Assembly: GCA_031119475.1 (NCBI GenBank)
Contig: JAVHXV010000010.1
Location: 1 to 64,000, forward strand
Direction of reading: 5' to 3'
From: Pedobacter sp.
GTDB taxonomy: Bacteria; Bacteroidota; Bacteroidia; Sphingobacteriales; Sphingobacteriaceae
Length of the DNA stretch: 64,000 bases
Part shown: positions 1 through 8,170 of the stretch, piece by piece
Position numbering within the stretch: position 1 is the first letter of the stretch
Layout: each line of letters opens with the position of its first letter
Translations under genes and position numbers: made by a program
The notes under the pieces: generated by a model
What the model was told of the DNA's origin: nothing
The model's database searches: none
Seen by the model: the letters and a program-made list of their open reading frames with translations, nothing else

Positions 1-75
<75 letters not shown>

Positions 76-133
76 CGCTATACAATTCTGGAAGCCTTCG
101 TTAAATCCTTAACCCTTGTTCCGAATTGGAATG

Positions 134-165
134 CAAAGATATAATTCGTTTCTTTGTAGTGCAAA
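134..165 (-). promoter_or_regulatory. Bacteroidota-type promoter of the initiator tRNA
   Basis: On the reverse strand TTTG (165-162) is followed after exactly 20 bases by TATCTTTG (141-134), a match to the -33 TTTG / -7 TAnnTTTG promoter of Bacteroidota. Transcription would start near 127 and enter the tRNA at 75. The promoter shares the short space with the 5' side of era on the other strand. Confidence 0.7.
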
Positions 166-186
166 TTTATTTAAAAAAATATTTTT

Positions 187-1077
187 ATGTCGCACAAAGC
201 AGGTTTTGTCAGCATTATCGGAAAGCCAAACGTAGGCAAATCTACCCTCATGAATGCCCTTGTTGGCGAGAAGCTTTCGATCATTACACCGAAGGCCCAG
301 ACCACACGCCACCGCATCCTCGGCATCGTGAACGAAGAGAATTTCCAGATCGTATTTTCCGATACGCCGGGCATCATCAAGCCGCTTTATCAACTGCAGG
401 ATTCGATGATGAACGCCGTGAACGGTGCATTGAGCGATGCCGACCTGATCTTCTTCGTCACCGACATCAATGAAAAGCACGACGAGAACGATGTGCTCGA
501 AAAAATAACCAACTCCAACATCCCATTGATCGTGCTGCTCAATAAGATAGACAACGCTACGCAGGAACAGGTGGAGGAAAAGAAAAACTACTGGCAGGAA
601 AAACTAAATCCGAAGCAGATCCTGGCCATTTCCGCACTGCATAAGTACAACTTAGATGGCCTCTTGCCGCTCATCCTCGAATACCTGCCCGAACATCCGG
701 CCTATTACGATAAGGAAGACCTGACCGACCGCAACCTGCGCTTCTTCGTGTCGGAGATCATCCGCGAAAAGATTTTTACCAATTATCAAAAGGAAATCCC
801 TTACAGCACAGAAGTAGTTGTAACGTCCTTTAAGGAAGAGGAACGCAAAGATGGGCCATTCATCCGCATCAGCGCCGAAATTGTGGTCGAGCGCGACTCT
901 CAAAAGAACATCCTGATCGGTAAGGGTGGTGCCATGCTGAAAAAAGTGGGCATGGAAGCCAGAAAAGACATCGAAAAGTTTTTGGACAGCAAGATATTTC
1001 TCGAAACTTTCGTGAAAGTTATTCCCGACTGGCGGAGCAAAAAGAATTACCTGAAGAATTTTGGTTACGACAATTAG
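187..1077 (+). CDS. era: GTPase Era
   Basis: Era is a GTP-binding protein that binds the 3' end of 16S rRNA and helps assemble the 30S subunit. The 296-residue length is normal. The G1 loop GKPNVGKS is at residues 12-19, the G2 region TTRHR near 39, DTPG at 59-62 and NKID at 119-122. The C-terminal third is a KH RNA-binding domain with the GKGG loop. The ATG at 187 follows an A/T-rich leader without a Shine-Dalgarno sequence, normal for this phylum. The gene is followed in the same direction by der, a second ribosome-assembly GTPase, an arrangement seen in relatives. Confidence 0.97.
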   Translation: MSHKAGFVSIIGKPNVGKSTLMNALVGEKLSIITPKAQTTRHRILGIVNEENFQIVFSDTPGIIKPLYQLQDSMMNAVNGALSDADLIFFVTDINEKHDENDVLEKITNSNIPLIVLLNKIDNATQEQVEEKKNYWQEKLNPKQILAISALHKYNLDGLLPLILEYLPEHPAYYDKEDLTDRNLRFFVSEIIREKIFTNYQKEIPYSTEVVVTSFKEEERKDGPFIRISAEIVVERDSQKNILIGKGGAMLKKVGMEARKDIEKFLDSKIFLETFVKVIPDWRSKKNYLKNFGYDN

Positions 1078-1081
1078 TTTT

Positions 1082-1110
1082 AGTCCAAGAGTCCAAGAGT
1101 CGAAAAGTCC
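1082..1110. repeat. Period-8 array after era, GTC family
   Basis: Three and a half units of the type GTCCAAGA, the third drifted to GTCGAAAA, starting 5 bases after the era stop codon. Similar GTC-containing units occur after der, the GNAT gene, the sigma factor gene, the epimerase gene and the DUF72 gene. Confidence 0.75.
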
Positions 1111-1274
1111 ATTTATACAAACTAGTTTAACACCTTAGTCGGCTGAGGTGGTATCAACCACAAAGGTACAAAGTGAAGAGCAATGCGCCCTGCTCCTTGC
1201 CCTTATCAATTCAAACACCTCAGTAGCCAAGAGGGCAACTACAGCAAATACTTCCGATTATGGATTAAATTCCC

Positions 1275-1282
1275 TACCTTTG
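1275..1282 (+). promoter_or_regulatory. Probable -7 element for der
   Basis: TACCTTTG followed by CA matches TAnnTTTG. At the expected 20-base spacing upstream the sequence is TTC instead of TTG, so the -33 element is weak. It would give a leader of about 90 bases. Confidence 0.45.
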
Positions 1283-1379
1283 CACTCCTTTTCTGAATTT
1301 AATTCATTAAAGGAAAGCAACTTATCAGATCGTAGCTTATAGGCAGTAGCCATGACTACGGATCAAAAACACCACCACC

Positions 1380-2681
1380 ATGAGCAACATCATCGCAATT
1401 GTAGGCAGGCCAAACGTAGGCAAATCGACCCTCTTTAACCGCTTAACGGAAAGCCGGAAGGCTATTGTTGATGACTTCAGCGGTGTAACCCGCGATCGCC
1501 ATTATGGCAAGGCAGAATGGGTAGACAAAGAATTTACGGTAATCGATACCGGTGGATACGTGGCCAATTCTGAGGATGTTTTTGAAGCCGCTATCCGTGA
1601 GCAGGTGGTGATTGCCATCGAAGAAGCAACCGTACTGTTGTTTATGGTCGATGTAACCACGGGCGTCACCGACCTCGACGATGAGATTGCACAGTTATTG
1701 CGCCGCAGCAGCAAGCCGGTATTTATTGTGGTGAACAAAGTTGACAACACTTCCCTTGAAAATGAGGCGGCCGTGTTCTATAGCTTCGGATTGGGAGAAA
1801 TCTATACCATTTCGTCTATGACCGGCTCGGGAACCGGAGAGTTATTGGACGAGGTGATCAAACACTTTGAAGATGCGCCCGAAGAAGAGCATGCGCTGCC
1901 AAAGATTACCATCGTGGGTAGACCAAATGTGGGCAAGTCATCACTGATCAATGCACTCATCGGCAGGGAACGCAACATCGTCACGCCAATTGCCGGAACC
2001 ACCCGCGATTCGATCCACATCCATTATAACCAATACGGCCACGAGTTTATGTTTATCGACACGGCCGGACTGCGGAAAAAGACCAAGGTCAAGGAAAACA
2101 TCGAATTCTATTCGGTGATGCGGACGATCAAAGCCTTGGAAGAAGCGGATGTAGTGATGCTGATGATCGATGCCATCGAGGGACTAGAATCACAGGATGT
2201 GAACATCTTCCACTTGGCAGAAAAAAATAAAAAGGGGATTGTCATCCTCGTCAACAAATGGGACCTCGTCGAAAAGAACAGCAAGACCATCAATGAGTTC
2301 GAAAATCAGATCCGTCATAAACTACAGCCCTTTACCGACATTCCGATCATTTTTATTTCGGCGTTGAACAAGCAAAGGATTTTCAAGACCATTGAAACTG
2401 CCCTCGAAGTCTATAAAAACCGCGGCAAAAAAGTTCCTACCTCGAAATTGAACGATGTGATGTTGCCAATCATCGAAAACTATCCGCCACCGGCACTGAA
2501 AGGAAAATACATCAAGATCAAATACATTACCCAGATCAATGGCTCATCGCCCATGTTTGCGTTTTTCTGTAACCTGCCGCAGTACATCAAGGAGCCCTAT
2601 AAACGTTTCCTGGAAAACAAATTGAGGGAAAATTTCGATTTCGCGGGCGTGCCGATACAGATTTATTTTAGGCAGAAATAA
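1380..2681 (+). CDS. der: GTPase Der (EngA)
   Basis: Der is the double-GTPase needed for assembly of the 50S ribosomal subunit. Two G domains follow one another: GRPNVGKS at residues 9-16 with DTGG at 56-59 and NKVD at 119-122, then a second GRPNVGKS at 180-187 with DTAG and NKWD. A KH-like domain fills the C-terminal 100 residues. The 433-residue length is typical. The ATG at 1380 follows an ACC-rich leader. It is downstream of era, but a separate -7 element suggests its own promoter. Confidence 0.97.
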   Translation: MSNIIAIVGRPNVGKSTLFNRLTESRKAIVDDFSGVTRDRHYGKAEWVDKEFTVIDTGGYVANSEDVFEAAIREQVVIAIEEATVLLFMVDVTTGVTDLDDEIAQLLRRSSKPVFIVVNKVDNTSLENEAAVFYSFGLGEIYTISSMTGSGTGELLDEVIKHFEDAPEEEHALPKITIVGRPNVGKSSLINALIGRERNIVTPIAGTTRDSIHIHYNQYGHEFMFIDTAGLRKKTKVKENIEFYSVMRTIKALEEADVVMLMIDAIEGLESQDVNIFHLAEKNKKGIVILVNKWDLVEKNSKTINEFENQIRHKLQPFTDIPIIFISALNKQRIFKTIETALEVYKNRGKKVPTSKLNDVMLPIIENYPPPALKGKYIKIKYITQINGSSPMFAFFCNLPQYIKEPYKRFLENKLRENFDFAGVPIQIYFRQK

Positions 2682-2683
2682 TT

Positions 2684-2803
2684 GAGTCCGAAAGTCGGGA
2701 GTCGGGAAGTCGGTAGATAGAGACCAGAGTCCAAGAGTCCAGAAGTCCAGCCTTTCAACTTTCCAATGTTGCAACATTAAAACTCAACTCTACAACCTTC
2801 CAA
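2684..2803. repeat. Composite 7/8-base array after der
   Basis: Starts 2 bases after the der stop. The first part (2684-2750) has GTC-family units such as AGTCGGG and AGTCCAGA. It then switches to pyrimidine-rich CAA-family units (CAACTTTC, CAACCTTC) that run almost to the next start codon. The same purine-to-pyrimidine switch, with nearly the same words, recurs at 4193-4302 and 8037-8168. Confidence 0.7.
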
Positions 2804-2807
2804 CTGC

Positions 2808-3320
2808 ATGAACATCCAGATACAACAGAGTACACCTACAGATCTTGAACTCATTTTTGAGTTCTATGGTTATGCAGTTGCACACCAAAAGGAAGTATCA
2901 GATCAGCATTGGGAAGGGTTTGATCCAGTGTTGGTCAAGCAGGAAATCGCGGAAGGCCGGCAATACCAGGTGCTGGTAGATGGCCAAGTCGCCTGTGTAT
3001 TTGTGGTTACATTTAACGATAAGCAGATCTGGAAAGAAAGGAGCAATGATCCTGCAATTTATGTCCACCGCATTGTTACCCATCCGTCTTATAGGGGACT
3101 GGGCTTTGTGGGCCACATTACGGATTGGGCGATCGGCTACGCCAAACAGCATGCACTACAATTTGTGAGATTGGATACCTGGGCCGATAATGAGAAGCTG
3201 AATCAATATTATCAGCGTTTCGGCTTTCAGCCCGCTGGAAATATCTTGATTACTGCAAATAGTGGATTGCCAAAGCACTATGAGGGGATTGAGTTGAGTT
3301 TGTTTGAGATTGGTGTTTAG
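2808..3320 (+). CDS. GNAT family N-acetyltransferase
   Basis: A 170-residue single-domain protein of the Gcn5-related acetyltransferase fold, which moves an acetyl group from acetyl-CoA to an amine. The acetyl-CoA pyrophosphate loop reads RGLGFVG at residues 96-102, after the strand YVHRIVTHP. Near the C-terminus, the NEKLNQYYQRFGF segment is the usual motif-B end of the family. The substrate cannot be told from sequence. The start ATG at 2808 lies directly after the repeat array that follows der. It has no obvious functional partner in either neighbour. Confidence 0.88.
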   Translation: MNIQIQQSTPTDLELIFEFYGYAVAHQKEVSDQHWEGFDPVLVKQEIAEGRQYQVLVDGQVACVFVVTFNDKQIWKERSNDPAIYVHRIVTHPSYRGLGFVGHITDWAIGYAKQHALQFVRLDTWADNEKLNQYYQRFGFQPAGNILITANSGLPKHYEGIELSLFEIGV

Positions 3321-3380
3321 TCTGAAAGACCGAAGGCGGGAAGACCGAAGATAAAGTCCAGAAGTCCAAAGTCCAGAAAT
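3321..3380. repeat. Degenerate 7/8-base array after the GNAT gene, GTC family
   Basis: Begins directly after the stop codon at 3318-3320. Units such as AGACCGA and AGTCCAGA repeat with a 7-8 base period and then decay. Confidence 0.55.
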
Positions 3381-3407
3381 CTGGAGCACTAAGTCAATTT
3401 CTTTCAT

Positions 3408-3429
3408 ATTTCATTTTTTTCTATTACCT
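3408..3429. promoter_or_regulatory. 22-base element shared with 55019-55040
   Basis: ATTTCA, seven T, C, T, ATTACCT. The same string with one change (T to G) occurs at 55019-55040, upstream of the histidine kinase gene. Here it lies 172 bases upstream of the ECF sigma gene. Function unknown; a regulatory site is a guess. Confidence 0.4.
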
Positions 3430-3567
3430 TAGGTTAGCCAACTATAAACCTATTTATTGCCGTTTCTTCCTTTGCTAATTAGTTTCCGCTCGTATATTAG
3501 CAAGATTGGTAGCATTGACTTAGCAAAAACTTAACATTTGCTTTTTAAATTTTAAATCGCCAATCGC

Positions 3568-3575
3568 TACTTTTG
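3568..3575 (+). promoter_or_regulatory. Possible -7 element for the ECF sigma gene
   Basis: TACTTTTG matches TAnnTTTG and would give a short leader of about 20 bases to the TTG start at 3601. No TTG is found at the 20-base spacing, so the -33 box is missing or different. Confidence 0.4.
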
Positions 3576-3600
3576 GTTTTCTCAAAGAAATTTCAAGATA

Positions 3601-4185
3601 TTGAAAGCGTTAAAAGTTTCACATGATGACGATGAACTCCTGCATCTCCTTAAGGAAGATAACAGAGACGCTTTTGCCCTGATTTATCAAAAATACTGGT
3701 CGCCACTTTACAATGCTGCCTATAAAAGGCTCCATGATCGAGAGCAGAGCCAAGATGTAATCCAAAACCTTTTTACCGACCTTTGGCTCAGGCGTGAGGA
3801 GCTCGACATCAAGAATCTTTCCGCCTACCTCCATACCGCGGTTCGTTTTCAGGTCTATAAACAAGCGGCCAAAAAACCACAGCACTCCATACTATTTACT
3901 GCACTGGAAGAAATTCTGCAATCCCCATTCCGGTCTGACTCCAATTTGATCAATGAAGAATTGGGCAAAATCGTGGAACTTTGGATCATGGCCCTCCCCG
4001 AAAAGAGGAGAAAGATTTTTTTAATGCATTATTATGAAGATCTCTCCACCCACGAAATCGCCAAACAATTGAATATTTCACAAAAGACGGTCCAGAACCA
4101 GCTCAACACCGCCAGCACCTATATCCGAGCCCGCTTTGCCCACCTGCTTTCAGTAGGAATTGTTGCTTCTTTTATGATCAAGTAA
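3601..4185 (+). CDS. ECF-type RNA polymerase sigma-70 factor
   Basis: A 194-residue extracytoplasmic-function sigma factor of the kind that controls SusC/SusD loci in Bacteroidota. Region 2 spans about residues 15-80 and region 4, with the helix-turn-helix STHEIAKQLNISQKTVQNQL, spans about 125-175. Translation must begin at TTG 3601 or another non-ATG codon, because no in-frame ATG precedes the conserved region. Its expected partner, a FecR anti-sigma protein, is not adjacent but 5.4 kb downstream at 9616, with four metabolic genes in between. By analogy, a substrate signal from the STN domain of the SusC at 10895 would reach this sigma factor through FecR. Confidence 0.9.
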   Translation: MKALKVSHDDDELLHLLKEDNRDAFALIYQKYWSPLYNAAYKRLHDREQSQDVIQNLFTDLWLRREELDIKNLSAYLHTAVRFQVYKQAAKKPQHSILFTALEEILQSPFRSDSNLINEELGKIVELWIMALPEKRRKIFLMHYYEDLSTHEIAKQLNISQKTVQNQLNTASTYIRARFAHLLSVGIVASFMIK

Positions 4186-4192
4186 GTGGGGA

Positions 4193-4302
4193 GATAGAGT
4201 CCAGAGTCGAAGAGTCCAGAAGTCCAGCCTTTAACTTTTCAACTTTCTAACATTTAACTTTTCAACCTCTACTTTCCAACCTTTAACTTTCCAACTTTGA
4301 AC
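4193..4302. repeat. Composite 7/8-base array after the sigma gene
   Basis: GTC-family units (AGTCCAGA, AGTCGAAG) begin 8 bases after the stop and switch at about 4229 to CAA/TAA-type pyrimidine-rich heptads (such as AACTTTT and CAACTTT) that run to 4302. The word order matches the array after der. Confidence 0.7.
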
Positions 4303-4334
4303 CAAAACACCCATCTCGATTTTTTTTAATTGCC

Positions 4335-4346
4335 TTTGGGAGTTTT
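4335..4346. promoter_or_regulatory. 12-base motif shared with the fecR upstream region
   Basis: TTTGGGAGTTTT occurs here 66 bases before the phosphodiester glycosidase start and again at 9503-9514, 102 bases before fecR. Both genes belong to the same sigma/FecR-linked locus, so a shared promoter element is possible but unproven. Confidence 0.35.
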
Positions 4347-4411
4347 TTGTTTTTTCTGCACATTAGTATGAAGCACCATCATTACAGCTGGTGTATTAAA
4401 TGTAATCATAC

Positions 4412-5344
4412 GTGAAAAAACTGTTCCTGCTGCTATTTATCCTTGCTCAATCCCTTGCTGCTTTAGCCCAAAGCGATTCCCTTGCCGTAACCAATGCCGG
4501 TTGGAAACAGACTGAAATTGCGAAAGGGGTGAACTGGAAAACTGCTCAGTTTACGCAAGGCCAACTGTTTCATGCCAATCAGTACATCACACTTGTGGAA
4601 GTCTCCAAAAAAGCCAAGGCATATCGACTGGTTTTGGCCTATTCTGATTCGTTAGAAAAGACTTCAGACATTTCGTTGCATAAAAACGCGCTGGCAGGAA
4701 TAAATGGTTCTTTTTTTAAGATGAGGGGAGCCGATCCAGATTACAACAAGAACCTGACGGGTGTTCCGAAGCTTGAGCCTGCCAAGCTCGACCATAACCG
4801 CTCTGTAGTTTACCTGCGTGTGGCCGACAGCCTGATTGCCGAAAATACATTTGCAAAAGATAGTGTTAGGCGGCGCCACCAACAAGGCATCATAACCATC
4901 AGAAAGGGCAAATTGGCGATCTTGAACACCGATGCCAAGAACTTGTACTGGGAAAGAAACGTACGGGCCAACGATATTATCGCCACGGGGCCTGTAATGC
5001 TCCTTGACGGGAAGGACCAGCCCATTCCCAATGATGCATTTTGCAATGATCGCCATCCGCGAACTGCTGTGGGAAAGAAAAAAGACGGTACCATTGTACT
5101 GTTTGTAGTCGATGGCCGGTTTAAGGAAGCAGCGGGCATGAGCATCATCGAGCTGCAAAAAACCATGCGTTGGCTGGGCTGCATAGATGCCATCAATTTC
5201 GATGGTGGCGGTTCTTCGACCATGTATATTCAAGGACAGCCCGATCATGGTGTAGTAAACCATCCATCCGACAATAAAAAATTTGACCATATGGGCGAGC
5301 GTGATGTTGCCAACGTGCTCCTGCTCGTTCCCAAAAACCCCTAA
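4412..5344 (+). CDS. Secreted phosphodiester glycosidase family protein (NAGPA-like, PF09992)
   Basis: A 310-residue protein of the family named after the mammalian uncovering enzyme, which removes GlcNAc from a sugar-1-phosphodiester. A signal peptide covers residues 1-19 (cut near ALA-Q). Family motifs are visible: INGSFF at 97-102, HPRTAVG at 215-221 and DGGGSST at 264-270. The start is GTG 4412, since an in-frame ATG four codons upstream is followed at once by a stop. A second member is at 15558 in the same locus. The bacterial substrate is not known from sequence; cleavage of a glycosyl phosphodiester is inferred from the family. Confidence 0.88.
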   Translation: MKKLFLLLFILAQSLAALAQSDSLAVTNAGWKQTEIAKGVNWKTAQFTQGQLFHANQYITLVEVSKKAKAYRLVLAYSDSLEKTSDISLHKNALAGINGSFFKMRGADPDYNKNLTGVPKLEPAKLDHNRSVVYLRVADSLIAENTFAKDSVRRRHQQGIITIRKGKLAILNTDAKNLYWERNVRANDIIATGPVMLLDGKDQPIPNDAFCNDRHPRTAVGKKKDGTIVLFVVDGRFKEAAGMSIIELQKTMRWLGCIDAINFDGGGSSTMYIQGQPDHGVVNHPSDNKKFDHMGERDVANVLLLVPKNP

Positions 5345-5370
5345 CCAACTCCAGACCTAAACCCAGCAAA

Positions 5371-6798
5371 ATGAACCAGATCCATTTAAAAACTCTCGCC
5401 TTTTTGGCGTTACTGGCCAGCCTATTCTCTTTTTCTTGCGGCCCTAACAAGCAAAATGGCCCAGAAATCGGGCTTTCCCTCATTCCCCCAACCCAGATTA
5501 CCAACTTGGTAAACCTCGACATCAGGGCAGGCCTCAAAAATAAATCGGCCAATGCCACAACGGTGGAAGTAACCCTTTATTTGAATGCAGAAAAACCAGA
5601 AAATATCATCCATCAGGCAAAATTGGAGTTGGCGGCACATGCAGCAGATTTTGTCAAGTTTTCGATGCCGACAAAAGATAAAGTAGGGATGAACAAGATT
5701 ATCTTAAAGGTTAAGGGCGATGGTTTTGAAGCCCGCAAGGAAAAAGAAGTTGAAATAGTGGCATCGACCGTTCGCTCCAATAAAAAGATAGGCGGTGCAT
5801 GGATCAGTTTTTACCATTGGAGCGAGGAAGAAGGAAAGATGTGGAATCCAGCGCTCAAAAAAATGACCGATGAACAGTGGAAAGAACTGGTGCGCTCGAT
5901 GCACGAACTCGGCATGGACATCATCGTGATCCAGGAATCTTTCCGGAACCAGGAATATGTGGGCAAGCATAACATGGACAGGACAGGTTATACCGGAAAG
6001 GCATTCTATCCATCAAAACTATTTCCGGCACGCATGCCGATTGCGGCAAAAGATCCGATTGAGGCCGTGCTCTCGGAAGCTGATCAATTGGGCATGCACG
6101 TGATGATGGGCGTTGGCATGTATGCTTGGTTCGATTATACCCCGGGATCCTTGGCATGGCATAAAAAAGTGGCGCAGGAACTTTATGAAATGTATGGACA
6201 GCACAACTCATTCTATGGGTTTTATGTGTCTGAAGAAGGAATGGGCAGTTTGGATTGTTTTGAAACGGAGCCTGCAAAACAGGAAGCCCGCCGCCAGGAA
6301 GTACTGAATTTTTTCAAATCATTTAGGCCTTTTGTAAAGCAATTGGCACCAGATAAACCTGTTATGTTCGCACCTAACGGATGGGGTGTAGGCCGTGCGG
6401 GAAATGCCTATTACGAACTGCTCAAAAATGTGGATATGATCAGCCCTTTTGCCTTTAACCGTATGCCAGAGGGCGACCTAACAGGAAAAGCCGCAATAGA
6501 CCTGCTGCAAAAATACTGCGATGAAACGCAGACCCATCTGTGGCTTGACCTGGAGGCATTCTTGTTCAAGGAAAAGGAAGGCTACCTGTACCCAAGGCCA
6601 ATGAGCGAAATCAAATATGAACTTGATCATTACGATAACTTTGAGCGCGTCATCTGCTATCAATATCCAGGTGTGTTCAGCAACCCGAAGGCCTCGATCC
6701 AGGTTGGCGAAAATTCGACGATCAAATTATTCCAGTCCTATCAAAAGTATGTGGATAGTTTGTCCAGAAAATCGGGAAATCGGCAAGTGCAAAAGTAG
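5371..6798 (+). CDS. DUF4434 domain lipoprotein
   Basis: A 475-residue lipoprotein with lipobox FSFSC (Cys23), so probably on the cell surface or in the outer membrane. Residues 30-130 form a beta-rich domain; from about 140 to 450 the sequence has the alternating pattern of a TIM barrel and resembles DUF4434, a domain common in polysaccharide-utilisation loci and thought to be glycosidase-like. Several acidic candidates are present (for example EEG in FYVSEEGMG and DLE in WLDLEAF). No enzyme activity can be named. It sits 26 bases after the phosphodiester glycosidase and 62 before the epimerase, in an apparent operon. Confidence 0.8.
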   Translation: MNQIHLKTLAFLALLASLFSFSCGPNKQNGPEIGLSLIPPTQITNLVNLDIRAGLKNKSANATTVEVTLYLNAEKPENIIHQAKLELAAHAADFVKFSMPTKDKVGMNKIILKVKGDGFEARKEKEVEIVASTVRSNKKIGGAWISFYHWSEEEGKMWNPALKKMTDEQWKELVRSMHELGMDIIVIQESFRNQEYVGKHNMDRTGYTGKAFYPSKLFPARMPIAAKDPIEAVLSEADQLGMHVMMGVGMYAWFDYTPGSLAWHKKVAQELYEMYGQHNSFYGFYVSEEGMGSLDCFETEPAKQEARRQEVLNFFKSFRPFVKQLAPDKPVMFAPNGWGVGRAGNAYYELLKNVDMISPFAFNRMPEGDLTGKAAIDLLQKYCDETQTHLWLDLEAFLFKEKEGYLYPRPMSEIKYELDHYDNFERVICYQYPGVFSNPKASIQVGENSTIKLFQSYQKYVDSLSRKSGNRQVQK

Positions 6799-6860
6799 GC
6801 TACGCTAAGTATCTGTGCAATCATCTATTTAATTACCTAAAATCTTTTGTAATCAATATC

Positions 6861-8036
6861 ATGAAAAAAAACTTTAGCGCTTATGCGAACCTATATCGCG
6901 ACAGCTTGTTGAACGACGTGGTGCCCTTTTGGCTGAAGAATTCTGGTGATGCCGTACATGGCGGCTATTTCACCTGTTTGGATCGCGAAGGAAAGGTCTA
7001 CGATACCGATAAATTTATCTGGTTGCAATGCCGTGAAGTCTGGTGCTTCTCCATGTTGTACAACAAAGTTGAGCAAAACCCGGAATGGTTGGCTTTTGCC
7101 GAACAAGGTGCCAAATTCCTGATCGAACATGGCAGGGACCCTGAAGGGAATTGGTATTTCTCCCTGGACCGGGCAGGCAGGCCGCTCATCCAGGCCTATA
7201 ACATTTTCTCCGATTGTTTTGCCACCATGGCTTTTGGCCAACTGTACATGGCCACCAAAAATGAAGCCTATGCAAAGATTGCTACAACAACCTTTCACAG
7301 CATCCTTAATCGTGCCGATAATCCCAAAGGCAAATATACCAAGGCCTATCCAGGTACGCGCAACCTCCAGAACTTCTCCCTGCCCATGATCCTGTGCAAT
7401 TTGGTAACAGAAATCGAAGCGTTGCTGCCAAAAGAACAGATCCAGGAAACAATAGATAATGGGATCAGGACGGTGATGGAGCTTTTCTACAAGCCCGAAC
7501 TGGGCCTTATCTTAGAAAATATCGGATTGGATGGCAGTATAGTAGACTGTTTTGAAGGAAGGCTGGTCAACCCGGGCCATGGCATCGAGGCCATGTGGTT
7601 CATCATGGACCTGGCCAAGAAAAAAGAAGACATGAAAATTATCCAAAAAGCAATAGACATTACCCTTTCTACCTTAGAATTTGCCTGGGATAAGGAACAT
7701 GGTGGGATATTCTACTTTCTGGATGTAAAGGGTCATCCGCCACAACAGCTGGAATGGGACCAAAAGCTGTGGTGGGTACATGTGGAAACATTGATTACCC
7801 TTGCCAAAGGTTATCTCCATACCGGCGATGAAAGATGCTGGACCTGGTTCGAGAAAGTACACGATTATACCTGGAACCATTTTGTTGATGAAGAAAAAGG
7901 GGAATGGTATGGCTATCTCAACCGGGAAGGAAAGGTACTGCTACCGCTAAAAGGTGGCAAATGGAAAGGCTGTTTCCACGTGCCTAGAGGATTATACCAA
8001 CTCTGGACAACGATGGAGCAGATAGAGGGTCGGTAA
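6861..8036 (+). CDS. AGE family epimerase (N-acylglucosamine 2-epimerase-like)
   Basis: A 391-residue cytoplasmic enzyme of the (alpha/alpha)6-barrel AGE family, which interconverts GlcNAc and ManNAc or related pairs such as glucose/mannose or cellobiose. Family catalytic-site segments are present: NPGHGIEAMW in the middle, LWWVHVE, and GCFHVPRG with His373 and Arg376 near the C-terminus, corresponding to the conserved histidine and arginine of characterised members. There is no signal peptide. Together with the adjacent permease it suggests an imported free sugar that is epimerised. GlcNAc fits the nearby phosphodiester glycosidases, but the exact substrate is inferred. Confidence 0.9.
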   Translation: MKKNFSAYANLYRDSLLNDVVPFWLKNSGDAVHGGYFTCLDREGKVYDTDKFIWLQCREVWCFSMLYNKVEQNPEWLAFAEQGAKFLIEHGRDPEGNWYFSLDRAGRPLIQAYNIFSDCFATMAFGQLYMATKNEAYAKIATTTFHSILNRADNPKGKYTKAYPGTRNLQNFSLPMILCNLVTEIEALLPKEQIQETIDNGIRTVMELFYKPELGLILENIGLDGSIVDCFEGRLVNPGHGIEAMWFIMDLAKKKEDMKIIQKAIDITLSTLEFAWDKEHGGIFYFLDVKGHPPQQLEWDQKLWWVHVETLITLAKGYLHTGDERCWTWFEKVHDYTWNHFVDEEKGEWYGYLNREGKVLLPLKGGKWKGCFHVPRGLYQLWTTMEQIEGR

Positions 8037-8168
8037 GTCCGGAAGTCGGTAGGTCTGAAGATAGAGTCCAGAAGTCCAAGAGTCGAGAAGTCCAACACAT
8101 CACTCAGACCTGCAACCTACAACTCACAACCTACAACTAATCAAACCTATAACTAAACACTTACAAAC
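8037..8168. repeat. Composite 7/8-base array after the epimerase gene
   Basis: GTC-family units (AGTCCGGA, AGTCCAGA) begin right after the stop at 8036. From about 8111 they give way to CAA-family heptads (CAACCTA, CAACTCA, alternating) that end at the next start codon. Confidence 0.7.
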
Positions 8169-8170
8169 CA

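Larger units (their letters stand above)
1078..1379. other. era-der intergenic region
   Basis: The 302 bases hold an 8-base-period repeat just after the era stop (1082-1110), a probable -7 element for der (1275-1282) and a possible hairpin at 1328-1364 (GATCGTAG against CTACGGATC with one bulged base) in the der leader. A 64-codon open frame at 1148-1342 has no recognisable protein features and is not called as a gene. Confidence 0.6.

Noticed and set aside
1148..1342. 64-codon open frame between era and der
   Set aside because: Low-complexity Ser/Asn composition; it contains the -7 element of der and no family resemblance is visible.
4664..5290. 208-codon reverse-strand open frame
   Set aside because: It lies fully antisense to the phosphodiester glycosidase, whose motifs are clear; the reverse frame has no recognisable domain and is a mirror of its codon use.
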